A stretch of DNA of 64,000 nt from Cellulomonas dongxiuzhuiae (GTDB taxonomy: Bacteria; Actinomycetota; Actinomycetes; Actinomycetales; Cellulomonadaceae). The stretch's first letter is position 1, and each line of letters begins with the position of its first letter. Both the position numbers and the translations under genes were made by a program. The notes under the pieces were generated by a model. It was not told where the DNA came from, did not search any database, and saw nothing but the letters and a program-made list of their open reading frames with translations. Below are positions 1 to 8,147 of this stretch, piece after piece. Location of the stretch: positions 3,720,001-3,784,000 of the forward strand of contig NZ_CP076023.1 of the NCBI RefSeq assembly GCF_018623035.1. The letters run 5' to 3'.

Positions 1-862
1 GCAGGCCGTCCCACCCGCCGAGCCGCAGGACGCTGTTGACGACGCCGCTGACCGCGACGCCGACGACGCACCACCCGGCGACCACGGAGAACCGGGCGAC
101 CGCAGGCACGACGTCGGTCCCGAGGCGGCGCACCAGGACGGCGAGCGCCGCGAGCGCGCCGATCCACACCGCGGCGCTGACCAGGTGCAGGACCATCGCC
201 GACGTCGCGAGCTCGTGGCTCGCGGCGCCCGCCGCGTGGCCCGTCTGCCCGAGCTGCCAGAGCGCGACGAGCGCGAGCGCGGCCGTCCACGCGGCGCCCG
301 TGGGCGTCGCGACGACCAGCGCGAGGGCCGTGACGACGGCGGCGACCGTCGTGACGGACAGCAGCGTGCGTCCCAGGTCGATCTGCGTGACGAACAGCAC
401 GAGCTCGTCGCCGAACGACGGCGCCGTCGGCGAGGCCCCCGCGACCGCGGCGTACGCCAGGACCAGGTGCACGACCGACAGGACCGTCCACGCACCTGCG
501 GCGACGCCCGCGAGGACGAGGCTGCGGGGGTAGGCCGAGCCGTCGACCGCTGTGCGCCCGACCGCGGCGCCCGGCCCTGTGGCCGGTGTCGCGGCGGGTG
601 CTGCCGGTGTCGCGGCGGGCGTCGCGGTCCGGCGCGGCAGCACGCACACCGCGAGCAGCAGCGCGCCGACCGTCAGCGAGGCGGCGAGCTCCGTGAGCGT
701 CTCGACGACCGGCAGCCCCCACCGCACGAGCGGACCGGGGTCGCCGATCGCGACCGCGGTCGCGACCCCCGAGAATGCGACGCCGACGAGGACCGCGACC
801 GTGCCGGCGGCCGCGAGCACGCCGAGCGCGCCTCGCCGTACCAGGGTCTCGCTCTCGTCCAC
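1..862 (-). CDS. CopD-family copper/cytochrome assembly membrane protein (3' end outside window)
   Basis: Partial gene: the first ~287 codons are present and the C-terminus lies beyond the left edge. Reading from a GTG at 862 gives hydrophobic segments near residues 10-35 and 48-72, an Ala/Thr/Pro loop (about 75-105) encoded by near-tandem GTCGCGGCGGG units, then further membrane segments. The stretch HLVSAAVWIGAL resembles the CopD-family signature. CopD proteins are polytopic inner-membrane proteins that work with CopC in copper handling. The start lies 20 bp after the copC stop, so the two are very probably co-transcribed. The ribosome binding site is weak, so translation may depend on coupling. 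The family is clear; whether it is a CopD-only or a CopD/CtaG fusion cannot be judged from the visible part. Confidence 0.85.
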   Translation of the reverse strand, partial: MDESETLVRRGALGVLAAAGTVAVLVGVAFSGVATAVAIGDPGPLVRWGLPVVETLTELAASLTVGALLLAVCVLPRRTATPAATPAAPAATPATGPGAAVGRTAVDGSAYPRSLVLAGVAAGAWTVLSVVHLVLAYAAVAGASPTAPSFGDELVLFVTQIDLGRTLLSVTTVAAVVTALALVVATPTGAAWTAALALVALWQLGQTGHAAGAASHELATSAMVLHLVSAAVWIGALAALAVLVRRLGTDVVPAVARFSVVAGWCVVGVAVSGVVNSVLRLGGWDGL

Positions 863-882
863 CGGAACAGCCTAGGCGTGCC

Positions 883-1596
883 TCACGCGCCGGCGGACGA
901 CCCGTCGTCCGCGCGGTCGGCCGACGTCCCGGTCGCGGGCCCCGCCGCGACGTCACCGCCCTGCGCGGCGCGTCGGCGGGACGCGACGACCGCGGCCGTG
1001 CCGGCGACGGCCACGAGCGCAGCCGTCACGGCGACCCACACCCACGGCGAGGTGCCCTCCTGGTCGAGCGGGCCCCCGACGGCCGTCATCGTGACGTCGC
1101 TCGTCGGTGCGGGCTCGACCGTCTGGTCGTCCGTCGCCGCTGCGTCGGGTGTCGCGGCGGCGGTCTCCGGCGCCTGCGTCGGCTCCGCGGCCGCCGGCGC
1201 GGTGACCGCGAACGTCAGGCTCCCGGACAGCGGGTGGCCGTCGGCGGAGGTCACGCGCCAGTCCACAGCGTACGTGCCCGCAGGCAGCGGCGTCGCGACC
1301 AGCGGCTGGACGACCGACGCGTCGACGAGCTGCGCCGGGCCGTCGCTGACGACGACGCCGTCCGGTCCCGTCACGACCACCTGCGTCCCGAGCTCGACGG
1401 CCGGCTGGTCGAACGTCAACGTCACCTGCGTGGGCGGCGTCGCGACGGTCGACCCCTCCGCCGGGTCGGTCGAGCGCAGCGTGTTGTGCGCGGCCGCGGG
1501 GGCCGCCCCGAGCACCGCCATCAGCAGCACGAGGGCGGCGAGGACGCCGCTCCGGCGCGCGGCACGAGCGCGCAGGGTCGGGACGACGCGGGGCAC
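883..1596 (-). CDS. copC: Copper resistance protein CopC (membrane-anchored)
   Basis: Periplasmic-type copper-binding beta-barrel protein of 237 aa. A signal peptide (hydrophobic core ending AAPAAA) is followed by a mature N-terminus starting with His (HNTLRSTDPAEGS), the usual Cu(II)-ligand position in CopC. The C-terminal CopC signature is also visible (VDWRVTSADGHPLSGS with the conserved DGHP). An Ala/Thr/Pro linker and one transmembrane helix (WVWVAVTAALVAVAGTAAVV) with an Arg-rich cytoplasmic tail follow, so the domain is tethered on the outer face of the membrane. The GTG start at 1596 is chosen because AAGGTGG lies just upstream and it leaves a normal signal peptide. It is followed directly by copD. 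Confidence 0.93.
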   Translation of the reverse strand: MPRVVPTLRARAARRSGVLAALVLLMAVLGAAPAAAHNTLRSTDPAEGSTVATPPTQVTLTFDQPAVELGTQVVVTGPDGVVVSDGPAQLVDASVVQPLVATPLPAGTYAVDWRVTSADGHPLSGSLTFAVTAPAAAEPTQAPETAAATPDAAATDDQTVEPAPTSDVTMTAVGGPLDQEGTSPWVWVAVTAALVAVAGTAAVVASRRRAAQGGDVAAGPATGTSADRADDGSSAGA

Positions 1597-1713
1597 GATG
1601 ACCACCTTCCGGCAGGGACGACAGCCCGTCGATCCCATCACGCGGGCACGGGCGGGGACGAATCAGGTGCGCTCCCGTGCCGCACGGCCGGGGGCGCCCC
1701 GCCTTCAGGCCGT

Positions 1714-1729
1714 GAGAGAGCGATCCGGT
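1714..1729 (+). repeat. Dispersed short repeat copy 1 (GAGAGAGCGATCCGGT)
   Basis: Sixteen-base copy of a short repeat seen at five other places in this window (22842, 22911, 51946, 51986 on the other strand, 59375). Here it lies in the 196-bp gap between copC and the downstream-facing end of the 277-aa membrane protein gene, which otherwise shows no gene. This copy has no obvious partner arm, though the nearby CTGCTCTCACG at about 1791 is weakly similar to an inverted arm. Confidence 0.6.
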
Positions 1730-1792
1730 CTGCGCCCGTGCGCCCCGCCGACGCGTTGCTGCCCCGGGACGTCGCGGAGCACGCCGCTGCTC

Positions 1793-2626
1793 TCACGCCG
1801 CCGCCACGGCCCACGGACCGGGGCGACGGCGGCGCATGGGCACGGGCAGGGTCAGCGCGGTCGCCGCAAGCGCCGCGGTGAGCAGCAGCGTAGCCGCGAC
1901 GGCGGGGCGTCGGTCGCCCGTGACGGCGGCGGCCGCCTCCTGCGGCACGGGGGCGCTCCCCGCGGCCGGGACGTCCGCGGGGACCCCGTCGGGTGCGGCA
2001 CCGGACGCCGCGGCGCGGTCGGCCGCCGCGACCAGGGACGCGACCGTGTGCGGTGCGTGCGGGTCGGCCGGGTCGAGCCCCGCGGCCTCGAGCGTGGCGG
2101 CGTCGAGGCCGGCCGCCACCAGCGCGTCGAGGTCCCACGCCGCGGCACGCACGGCGTCGAGGTCGATGCCCGCGGCCCGCAGCGTCGCGAGGTCGACCGC
2201 TCCCGTGCCGCCCGCCGAGCCCGCCGCCGGCGCGACCGCGTCGGACGCGCCCTGATCCCTCACGTCCTGGTCCGGCGCGTTCACGACGCCGGTCGCACCG
2301 TGGGCGACGTGGCCGTCGACGACCGCGACGGCGCCGGACGGGGCCGCGAGCATCGTGAGGACGGGCAGGAGCGCGACCGCGAGCAGGGCCGCCGCGAGCA
2401 CGGCGACCACGCGCGTGCCGCGGCCGCCCGACGTGCGGGCGCCCAGCACCCCGGCGACGAGCACGAGCGCGGCGAGCGCGCCCAGCACCGCGGGCCCGGG
2501 CACGTGGCCCCCGGCCAGGCAGTGGCCGGTGACGGCGCCCGCGAGCACGGCGGCGGTCAGGCCGACCCCGCGGGCGAGCACCACCGGGGTGCGGCCCGCG
2601 AGCGTCGTCGTCACGTCGGCCGACAT
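1793..2626 (-). CDS. Membrane protein with ten-residue Ala/Asp repeats, unknown function
   Basis: Predicted 277-aa integral membrane protein, not recognised as a named family. Three hydrophobic segments lie near residues 15-35, 40-62 and 67-90. A long non-membrane segment follows, then a C-terminal transmembrane helix (about 245-263) with an Arg-rich tail. The central segment contains about four degenerate ten-residue units of the pattern xAAGxDxxxL (LRAAGIDLDAV, VAAGLDAATL and so on). The start at 2626 skips an Arg/Pro-rich upstream extension that looks non-coding. It is transcribed toward copC-copD with a 196-bp gap, so operon membership is uncertain. Proximity to copper genes may hint at a shared role, but nothing in the sequence (no Met/His/Cys clusters) proves it. 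Confidence 0.7.
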   Translation of the reverse strand: MSADVTTTLAGRTPVVLARGVGLTAAVLAGAVTGHCLAGGHVPGPAVLGALAALVLVAGVLGARTSGGRGTRVVAVLAAALLAVALLPVLTMLAAPSGAVAVVDGHVAHGATGVVNAPDQDVRDQGASDAVAPAAGSAGGTGAVDLATLRAAGIDLDAVRAAAWDLDALVAAGLDAATLEAAGLDPADPHAPHTVASLVAAADRAAASGAAPDGVPADVPAAGSAPVPQEAAAAVTGDRRPAVAATLLLTAALAATALTLPVPMRRRRPGPWAVAAA

Positions 2627-2819
2627 CCGCAGAACATCGCCCGCCGGTGGCCCCCCGTCCACCCGCCGAATCGCTTCAGTCACCCGCCTGGGGCAGGCGT
2701 CGCGCGTCGAGACCGGGCTGCGTCGTCCCCGGGGGCCGGGTCGACGACTCGAGCCGGTCTCGACGAGGGCCCGTCCCACGGGCCGGGACGGGAGCCGCCG
2801 GCGACGGTCCCGGGCGGCG

Positions 2820-4352
2820 TCAGCCCCAGACCAGGGCCTGGGCCGGGTCGGCGAGGACCGCGGCGACGTCGGCCAGGACGCGGCTGCCGAGCTCGCCGTC
2901 GACGAGCCGGTGGTCGAAGCTCAGCGCGAGCTGCGTGACGTGGCGCGGCTTGACCTTGCCCTTGTGCACCCACGGCTGCTGCCGGATCGCGCCGAACGCG
3001 AGGATCGCGGCCTCGCCCGGGTTGAGGATCGGCGTCCCGGTGTCGATGCCGAACACCCCGACGTTGGTGATCGTGATGGTGCCGTCCGACATGTCGGCCG
3101 GCGACGTGCGCCCGGCACGGGCCGTCGCCGTGAGCTCGCCGAGCCCGCGCGCGAGGCCCAGCAGGTCGAGGCGGTGCGCGTCCTTGATGTTCGGGACCAC
3201 GAGCCCGCGCGGGGTCGCCGCCGCGATGCCGAGGTTCACGTAGTGCTTGTAGACGATCTCCTGCGTCGTCTCGTCCCACGACGCGTTGATCTCCGGCCGC
3301 CGGTTCACGGCCATGAGCAGCGCCTTCGCGGCGACGAGCAGCGGCGTGACGCGCACGTCGGCGAACTCGCGGTCGGTGCGCAGCCGCTCGACCAGCTTCA
3401 TGGTCCGCGTGACGTCGACCGTGTGGAACACCGTGACGTGCGGCGCGCTGAACGCGCTGGAGACCATCGCCTCGGCGGTGCGCTTGCGCACCGACTTCAC
3501 CGGGACGCGCGTCTGCCGGCCGTCCGGGCTGACGACGCCGCCCGCCGCCCACGGGCGGTCGTCGCCGGGGTAGGTGGCGAGCTCGCGGCCGTCCGCGCGC
3601 ACCGAGTGCGCCAGCACGTCCTCGCGCGTGACGATGCCGCCGGGGCCCGTGGGCGTGACGGCGTCGAGGTCGACGCCCAGGTCCCGCGCGAGCTTGCGCA
3701 CGGGCGGCTTGGCGAGCGCGTGCGCGGTCCCGTCGGGCCGGTTCGTCGACCCCTCCGGCGCGGGGGCCGGTGCGGCGGCGGCCGCGGGGGCGGCGGCGGG
3801 CGCGCGGGTCGGCGCCGCGGCGCCCGGTGCGGGTGCCCCCGTCCGCGGCCGACGCGCCGACGACCCGTCCGCGACGCCGTACCCGACGAGCACCGCGCCG
3901 GAGCCACCGCCCGAAGCACCACCGGCGGCACCACCGGCCGCGGCGCCGGCCGCCGACACACCTGCCGACACCGCCTGCGCCTCGTCGCGCGCCGCCTCGA
4001 CCTCGTCCGCTCCCCCGGGCTCGGCCGACGACCGGCTCGGGTGCGGGTGGCGGGCGCGCACGCCCTCGGCGCCCGCGGCGGGCCCGGCGGCGGGTGCCGC
4101 ACCGTCCGGGTCGACGTCGACCTCGATGATCGGCGTGCCGACCTCGACGGTCGCGCCGACGTCCACGAGCAGGCGCGTCACGACGCCCGTCCACGGGCAC
4201 GGCAGGTCGACGAGCGACTTGGCCGTCTCGATCTCGACGATCGTCTGGTTGACCTCGACGCGGTCACCGACCGCGACGTGCCAGGTGACGATGTCGGCCT
4301 CGGTGAGGCCCTCACCGGCGTCGGGCAGGGGGAACTGCTGGTACGTGGGCAC
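2820..4352 (-). CDS. Dihydrolipoamide acyltransferase, E2 of branched-chain/2-oxoacid dehydrogenase
   Basis: E2 core enzyme (510 aa) that transfers the acyl group from its lipoyl arm to CoA. The N-terminal lipoyl domain (residues about 4-78) has the lipoylation motif ETAKS. A very long Ala/Gly/Pro linker (about 80-200) precedes a peripheral-subunit-binding domain (about 205-240, AKPPVRKLARDLGVDLDAV). The C-terminal catalytic domain ends with the active-site motif DHRLVDG near residue 480. The GTG start at 4352 has GGAGAG upstream and begins exactly at the lipoyl domain. It is the last gene of a three-gene operon after E1alpha and E1beta, 21 bp downstream of E1beta. The separate alpha/beta E1 subunits favour a branched-chain 2-oxoacid (bkd-type) complex over AceE-type pyruvate dehydrogenase; no E3 gene is in the window. 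Confidence 0.93.
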   Translation of the reverse strand: MPTYQQFPLPDAGEGLTEADIVTWHVAVGDRVEVNQTIVEIETAKSLVDLPCPWTGVVTRLLVDVGATVEVGTPIIEVDVDPDGAAPAAGPAAGAEGVRARHPHPSRSSAEPGGADEVEAARDEAQAVSAGVSAAGAAAGGAAGGASGGGSGAVLVGYGVADGSSARRPRTGAPAPGAAAPTRAPAAAPAAAAAPAPAPEGSTNRPDGTAHALAKPPVRKLARDLGVDLDAVTPTGPGGIVTREDVLAHSVRADGRELATYPGDDRPWAAGGVVSPDGRQTRVPVKSVRKRTAEAMVSSAFSAPHVTVFHTVDVTRTMKLVERLRTDREFADVRVTPLLVAAKALLMAVNRRPEINASWDETTQEIVYKHYVNLGIAAATPRGLVVPNIKDAHRLDLLGLARGLGELTATARAGRTSPADMSDGTITITNVGVFGIDTGTPILNPGEAAILAFGAIRQQPWVHKGKVKPRHVTQLALSFDHRLVDGELGSRVLADVAAVLADPAQALVWG

Positions 4353-4373
4353 GCGAGGCTCTCCGGTGGCGGG

Positions 4374-5444
4374 TCAGAACGCGAGGGCGCGGTCGACGGC
4401 GTCGAGCAGCCGGTCGAGCCCGGGCAGGTAGTCGTGCTCGATCTTCGCGACGGGGTACGGGGTGTGGAAGCCGCCGACCCGCAGGACGGGTGCCTGCAGG
4501 TGGTAGAAGCACTCCTCGGTGATGCGCGCCGCGACCTCCGCGCCCGACCCGTACAGCACCGGCGCCTCGTGGGTGACGATGCACCGGCCGGTGCGCCGCA
4601 CGGACGCGGCGACCGTCGCGGTGTCGAGCGGCGAGATGGTGCGCAGGTCGACGACCTCGATGCTCGTCCCCTCGGTCGCGGCGGCGTCCGCGACCTTGAG
4701 CGCCGTGGCGACCGTCGGGCCGTACGCGACGATCGTGACGTCGGTGCCGGCCCGCACGACGCGCGCGTGGTCGAGGTCCGACGGGCTGCCGTGCGGTGCG
4801 GGCAGGGGTGCGTCGAGGTCGACGTCGCCCTTCTCCCAGTACCGGCCCTTGGGCTCGAGGAAGATCACGGGGTCCGGCGACGCGATCGCCTGCTGGATCA
4901 TCGTGAAGGCGTCGGACGCGTTCGACGGGGACACGACGCGCAGGCCCGGGGTGTGCGCGAAGAGCACCTCGGGCGACTCGCTGTGGTGCTCGATCGCGCC
5001 GATGCCGCCGCCGTAGGGGATGCGGATGACGACGGGCAGCCGCAGCCGCCCCTGCGAGCGGTAGTGCATGCGCGACAGCTGGGTCGTGATCTGGTCGAAC
5101 GCGGGGAACACGAACCCGTCGAACTGGATCTCGCACACCGGCCGGTAGCCGCGCAGCGCGAGGCCGATGGCGGTGCCGACGATGCCCGACTCGGCGAGCG
5201 GGGTGTCCACGACGCGGTCGTCGCCGAACTCGGCGAAGAGCCCGTCGGTGACCCGGAAGACGCCCCCGAGCCGCCCGATGTCCTCGCCCATGAGCAGCGT
5301 GCGCGGGTCGTTAGCCAGCGCCCGGCGCAGGCCCAGGTTGAGGGCCTTGGCCATGGGCAGCCGCTGCGTGCCCGTCGGGAACGGGGCCGGCGCGGGTGCC
5401 GGCGGCAGCTCGGTGAGCCGTGCGCGCTCGCTGGTGACGGTCAT
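4374..5444 (-). CDS. 2-oxoacid dehydrogenase E1 component, beta subunit
   Basis: Beta chain (356 aa) of the thiamine-diphosphate-dependent decarboxylase E1. Visible family features include LMGEDIGRLGGVFRVTDGL near residues 50-68, DTPLAESGIVGTAIGLALRG, the FDQITTQLSRMHYRSQG stretch, and the C-terminal domain with PVLYGSGAEVAARI and a HTPYPVAKIEHDYLP tail. It forms the alpha2beta2 heterotetramer with the upstream gene product and feeds the E2 encoded downstream. Its ATG overlaps the E1alpha stop (ATGA at 5441-5444), pointing to translational coupling and equal stoichiometry. The first ~25 residues are low-complexity Pro/Ala. Confidence 0.95.
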   Translation of the reverse strand: MTVTSERARLTELPPAPAPAPFPTGTQRLPMAKALNLGLRRALANDPRTLLMGEDIGRLGGVFRVTDGLFAEFGDDRVVDTPLAESGIVGTAIGLALRGYRPVCEIQFDGFVFPAFDQITTQLSRMHYRSQGRLRLPVVIRIPYGGGIGAIEHHSESPEVLFAHTPGLRVVSPSNASDAFTMIQQAIASPDPVIFLEPKGRYWEKGDVDLDAPLPAPHGSPSDLDHARVVRAGTDVTIVAYGPTVATALKVADAAATEGTSIEVVDLRTISPLDTATVAASVRRTGRCIVTHEAPVLYGSGAEVAARITEECFYHLQAPVLRVGGFHTPYPVAKIEHDYLPGLDRLLDAVDRALAF

Positions 5445-6604
5445 CGGTGGCCTCCTGCCGTCTGGCGGCCGTCGTGGTCGACGAAGGACTGCTCGTACTG
5501 CGTGAACCACGCGCGCTCGGCGTCGACGACGGCGTTCGGCGTGGCGTAGACGTGGTCGAACATCGTGTGCGGCGACGGGTGGCCCATCGCCCGGACGGTC
5601 GTGCGGATGTGCTCGCCGAACGTGTCGGACTCCGCGGCGAGCTGCGCCTGGAAGACCTCGGGCAGCTCGCCCGTGCGCTCGAGGTGCACGCGCAGCCGCT
5701 CGATCGGGTCGCGGCGGCGCCAGTGCTCCTCCTGCTCCGACGTGCGGTAGCGCGTGGGGTCGTCCGACGTCGTGTGCGCGCCCATGCGGTAGGTGAAGGC
5801 CTCGATGAACGTGGGGCCGCCGCCGCTGCGGGCGCGCTCGAGCGCCTGGCGCGTGACGGCGTACGACGCGACGACGTCGTTGCCGTCGACGCGCACGGAC
5901 GGGATGCCGAAGCCCGGTGCGCGGTCGGCGATCGGCACGCGCGCCTGGCGCGTCGTCGGCTCGGAGATCGCGAACTGGTTGTTCTGGCAGAACAGCACGA
6001 CGGGCGCCTGGTTGACCGACGCGAACACGAGCGCCTCGCTGACGTCGCCCTGCGCGGTCGCGCCGTCGCCGAAGTACGTGACGACCGCGGTGTCGCGCGT
6101 CGGGTCCCCCGTGCCGACGAGGCCGTCGCGCTGCACGCCCATCGCGTAGCCGGTCGCGTGCAGCGTGTGCGAGCCGATGACGAGCGTGAACAGGTGGAAG
6201 CCGTGGTCGGCCGGGTCCCAGCCGCCGTGGTCGACGCCGCGGAACAGCCGCAGCAGGTCGGTCATCTCCAGGCCGCGCACGTGCGCGACGCCGTGCTCGC
6301 GGTAGGAGGGGAACACGTGGTCCTGGGGGCGCAGCGCGTGGCCGGAGCCGACCGCCGCGGCCTCCTGCCCGAGCGACTGCGCCCAGAGCCCGAGCTCGCC
6401 CTGGCGCTGCAGGGACGTCGCCTCGTTGTCGAAGCGGCGGGTGAGGACCATGTCGCGGTACATCGCGCGCAGCCGGTCGCCGTCGAGGTCGTCGGCCCAC
6501 GCGTCGTACTCGGGGTGCGCGACGCGCTCGCCTGCCGGGGTGAGCAGCTGGACGAGACCGTCGTCGGTCAGGGGGCCGTCGGCCGCGGGTGCGGACGTGC
6601 TCAC
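5441..6604 (-). CDS. pdhA: 2-oxoacid dehydrogenase E1 component, alpha subunit
   Basis: Alpha chain (387 aa) of E1, which decarboxylates a 2-oxo acid on thiamine diphosphate. The cofactor motif is complete: GDGATAQGDVSEA starting near residue 179 and CQNN near 206. The family segments SLGQEAAAVGSGHAL and FPSYREHGVAHVRG are also present. The GTG at 6604 has AAGGAGA upstream. It is the first gene of the E1alpha-E1beta-E2 operon. The substrate is inferred: alpha/beta-type E1 in actinobacteria is usually the branched-chain (isoleucine/valine/leucine) enzyme, although such genes are often labelled pyruvate dehydrogenase. Two tandem palindromes just upstream (6633-6661) probably bind a repressor that controls this operon. 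Confidence 0.94.
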   Translation of the reverse strand: MSTSAPAADGPLTDDGLVQLLTPAGERVAHPEYDAWADDLDGDRLRAMYRDMVLTRRFDNEATSLQRQGELGLWAQSLGQEAAAVGSGHALRPQDHVFPSYREHGVAHVRGLEMTDLLRLFRGVDHGGWDPADHGFHLFTLVIGSHTLHATGYAMGVQRDGLVGTGDPTRDTAVVTYFGDGATAQGDVSEALVFASVNQAPVVLFCQNNQFAISEPTTRQARVPIADRAPGFGIPSVRVDGNDVVASYAVTRQALERARSGGGPTFIEAFTYRMGAHTTSDDPTRYRTSEQEEHWRRRDPIERLRVHLERTGELPEVFQAQLAAESDTFGEHIRTTVRAMGHPSPHTMFDHVYATPNAVVDAERAWFTQYEQSFVDHDGRQTAGGHR

Positions 6605-6632
6605 GCGGTTCTCCTTCGCCTGGGGTGCGAAC

Positions 6633-6661
6633 CTACGTCAGCGTAGGCTACGGAGGCGTAG
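6633..6661. promoter_or_regulatory. Tandem palindromic operators (CTACGNNNNCGTAG twice)
   Basis: Two perfect copies of CTACG-N4-CGTAG occur back to back with one base between them (6633-6646 and 6648-6661). The whole block is also bounded by an outer inverted repeat, AACCTACG (6630-6637) and CGTAGGTT (6657-6664). It lies 29-57 bp upstream of the E1alpha start, where a promoter is expected. Half-sites of this kind and spacing are typical of TetR-type repressors, so a dimer-of-dimers operator is inferred. No tetR gene is in the window. Confidence 0.7.
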
Positions 6662-6677
6662 GTTTCGACGGGAAGAG

Positions 6678-6709
6678 TCCGACAACCCTCACCGCGCGCG
6701 GTTGTCGGA
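6678..6709. terminator. Inverted repeat between two minus-strand genes, candidate terminator
   Basis: TCCGACAACC (6678-6687) pairs perfectly with GGTTGTCGGA (6700-6709) across a 12-base loop. It lies 62 bp beyond the stop of the 218-aa gene ending at 6772 and upstream of the E1alpha operators. There is no U-rich tail, so it may act as a Rho-assisted terminator or as another operator rather than a classical intrinsic terminator. Confidence 0.45.
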
Positions 6710-6771
6710 TCCCCACACCCGTCGCGCGCCCCGGCGCGCGGCGCCGGGCACCGTCCGCGCGCTCGGCCCCC

Positions 6772-7428
6772 TCACGCGCGGGCCGGCTCCAGGGCCTCCA
6801 CCTGCGCGAGCACCTCGTCCGCCGACGGGCCCCCGTCGTGCTCCACCCACTGCAGCGTCCCGACGACGGCGTCGAACATCGCCTCCACGCCCAGCACCGG
6901 CAGCGCCTCGGTGTCCCCGTCGGTCAGCACCGTGAACGTCAGCAGCCCCCACACGCCCGCCACCTGCGGGTGCGCCACGTAGTACGCGACCCGCACCGAC
7001 GGCTGCGGGCGCCCGATGCGCCCGCTGTCCACCACCGCTCGCACCCGCACCGCCGGGCCGCCGCCCACGTCGAGGAGGGTCCCGTCCTCCCCCGCCTCGG
7101 CCAGCACCTCGTTCAGCAGGTCCTGCGCGTCGACCGTCGGCTCGTCCTCCAGGACCGTCAGCAGCAGCGAACCGGGCAGCCGCATGCCGCCGTACTCCGT
7201 GAGCGGCAGCAGCACCGACTGCGCGCCGGCGTCCGCGGCCTCGTCCACCGCACCGGCCAGGCTCTTGCGCAGCTCACGGCGCCATGGCCCGGCCTTGTCC
7301 CGCGGCAGCGAGTCCGGCACGAACCAGCGCACCACGTCCTCCACGACGCGGTGGCGCAGCCGCTCCGTCCCGGGCGAGGTCGGCACCCGCAACCAACCCT
7401 GTGGCACCAGGATCTCGACGTCGATCAC
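6772..7428 (-). CDS. Uncharacterised protein of the type VII secretion locus (218 aa)
   Basis: Soluble 218-aa protein with no signal peptide or membrane segment; not recognised as a named family. It has alternating beta-rich stretches (VRVAYYVAHPQVAGVWGLLTFTVL) and an acidic, Pro-poor composition. Its GTG overlaps the stop of the preceding 240-aa gene (GTGA at 7425-7428), so it is the distal member of the operon running from the EssC-like ATPase gene. The position downstream of WXG100 genes, and its similar size to the 240-aa neighbour, suggest that both are accessory or chaperone-like proteins of the secretion system. This is inference from context only. A 10-bp inverted repeat follows at 6678-6709. 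Confidence 0.75.
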   Translation of the reverse strand: MIDVEILVPQGWLRVPTSPGTERLRHRVVEDVVRWFVPDSLPRDKAGPWRRELRKSLAGAVDEAADAGAQSVLLPLTEYGGMRLPGSLLLTVLEDEPTVDAQDLLNEVLAEAGEDGTLLDVGGGPAVRVRAVVDSGRIGRPQPSVRVAYYVAHPQVAGVWGLLTFTVLTDGDTEALPVLGVEAMFDAVVGTLQWVEHDGGPSADEVLAQVEALEPARA

Positions 7429-8147
7429 GGCACGCTCCTCTCCTCGTTCTCCAGGACGATCCCCGGCACCCCGTCCTCACCGGGAAGCAGCAGCGTCGCG
7501 ACCCGCTGCATGAGGTCGGCGACGCCCTCCCCCAGCGCCCCGGCGAGGCCCAGGTCGTCCGTCCATGTCGACAGGACGACGTCGACGCTCGACGCGGGCC
7601 GGTCGCCGTACGCCGGGACCTCCGCCCGCAGCGCGGCGTCGACGCGGCAGGACGCGACGCCACCCGGCTCGCGGACGAGGGCGGCCACGCGGACGCCGTC
7701 ACCCGCCGCGGTCGTGACGTAGTCGACGACGGGCGGCCGGCCGTCACCCTCGGAGCCGCGGGTCCCGACCGTGTCCATGAGGTATGTCGGATCGTCGGCG
7801 ACGGGGGTGCGGAACTCGACGGCCACGGGTATCGGAGCCCACAGGGGCCGGTCCGCCTCTGCGACGAAGCCTGCGCCCCAGACCACCCGGACACCCGCGG
7901 GACACTCGGCAGCACGGCCGCACAGCCACAGCGCAGTCGCTCGCCCGATGGCCTGCGGTGTCATCTCCGCTTGCGCCTCCGCACGTAGCTCGACCGGCAG
8001 GGACGCGACGTCCGGACCGTCGGTCCAGGCCGCGAGCTGCTCGGCTGTGGCGGTCAACCAGTCCGCGAGCTGGTCGCCCGGGGTGTCGGTCGCCGGCACC
8101 CACGCCCACGTCCACGTGACGTCCGGCACCACGAGCGCAGGGCTCAC
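7425..8147 (-). CDS. Uncharacterised protein of the type VII secretion locus (240 aa)
   Basis: Cytosolic-looking 240-aa protein, no recognised domain. The GTG at 8147 overlaps the stop of the upstream 448-aa gene (GTGA), and its own stop overlaps the start of the 218-aa gene; all three are therefore coupled. The N-terminal part is Trp-rich (VTWTWAWVPATDT) and includes helices (LADWLTATAEQLAAWTD). The C-terminal half has beta-strand-like segments and ends in an acidic tail. The general plan (a helical N-terminus then an alpha/beta domain) resembles the following gene product, so the two may be distant paralogues. Role inferred only from linkage to the 448-aa WXG-like membrane protein: possibly a dedicated chaperone or immunity factor. 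Confidence 0.75.
   Translation of the reverse strand: MSPALVVPDVTWTWAWVPATDTPGDQLADWLTATAEQLAAWTDGPDVASLPVELRAEAQAEMTPQAIGRATALWLCGRAAECPAGVRVVWGAGFVAEADRPLWAPIPVAVEFRTPVADDPTYLMDTVGTRGSEGDGRPPVVDYVTTAAGDGVRVAALVREPGGVASCRVDAALRAEVPAYGDRPASSVDVVLSTWTDDLGLAGALGEGVADLMQRVATLLLPGEDGVPGIVLENEERSVP

Noticed and set aside
185..2938. Very long open frame on the plus strand across copC/copD and the 277-aa membrane gene
   Set aside because: Arg/Gly-rich composition typical of antisense frames in GC-rich DNA; minus strand carries clear CopC/CopD motifs.
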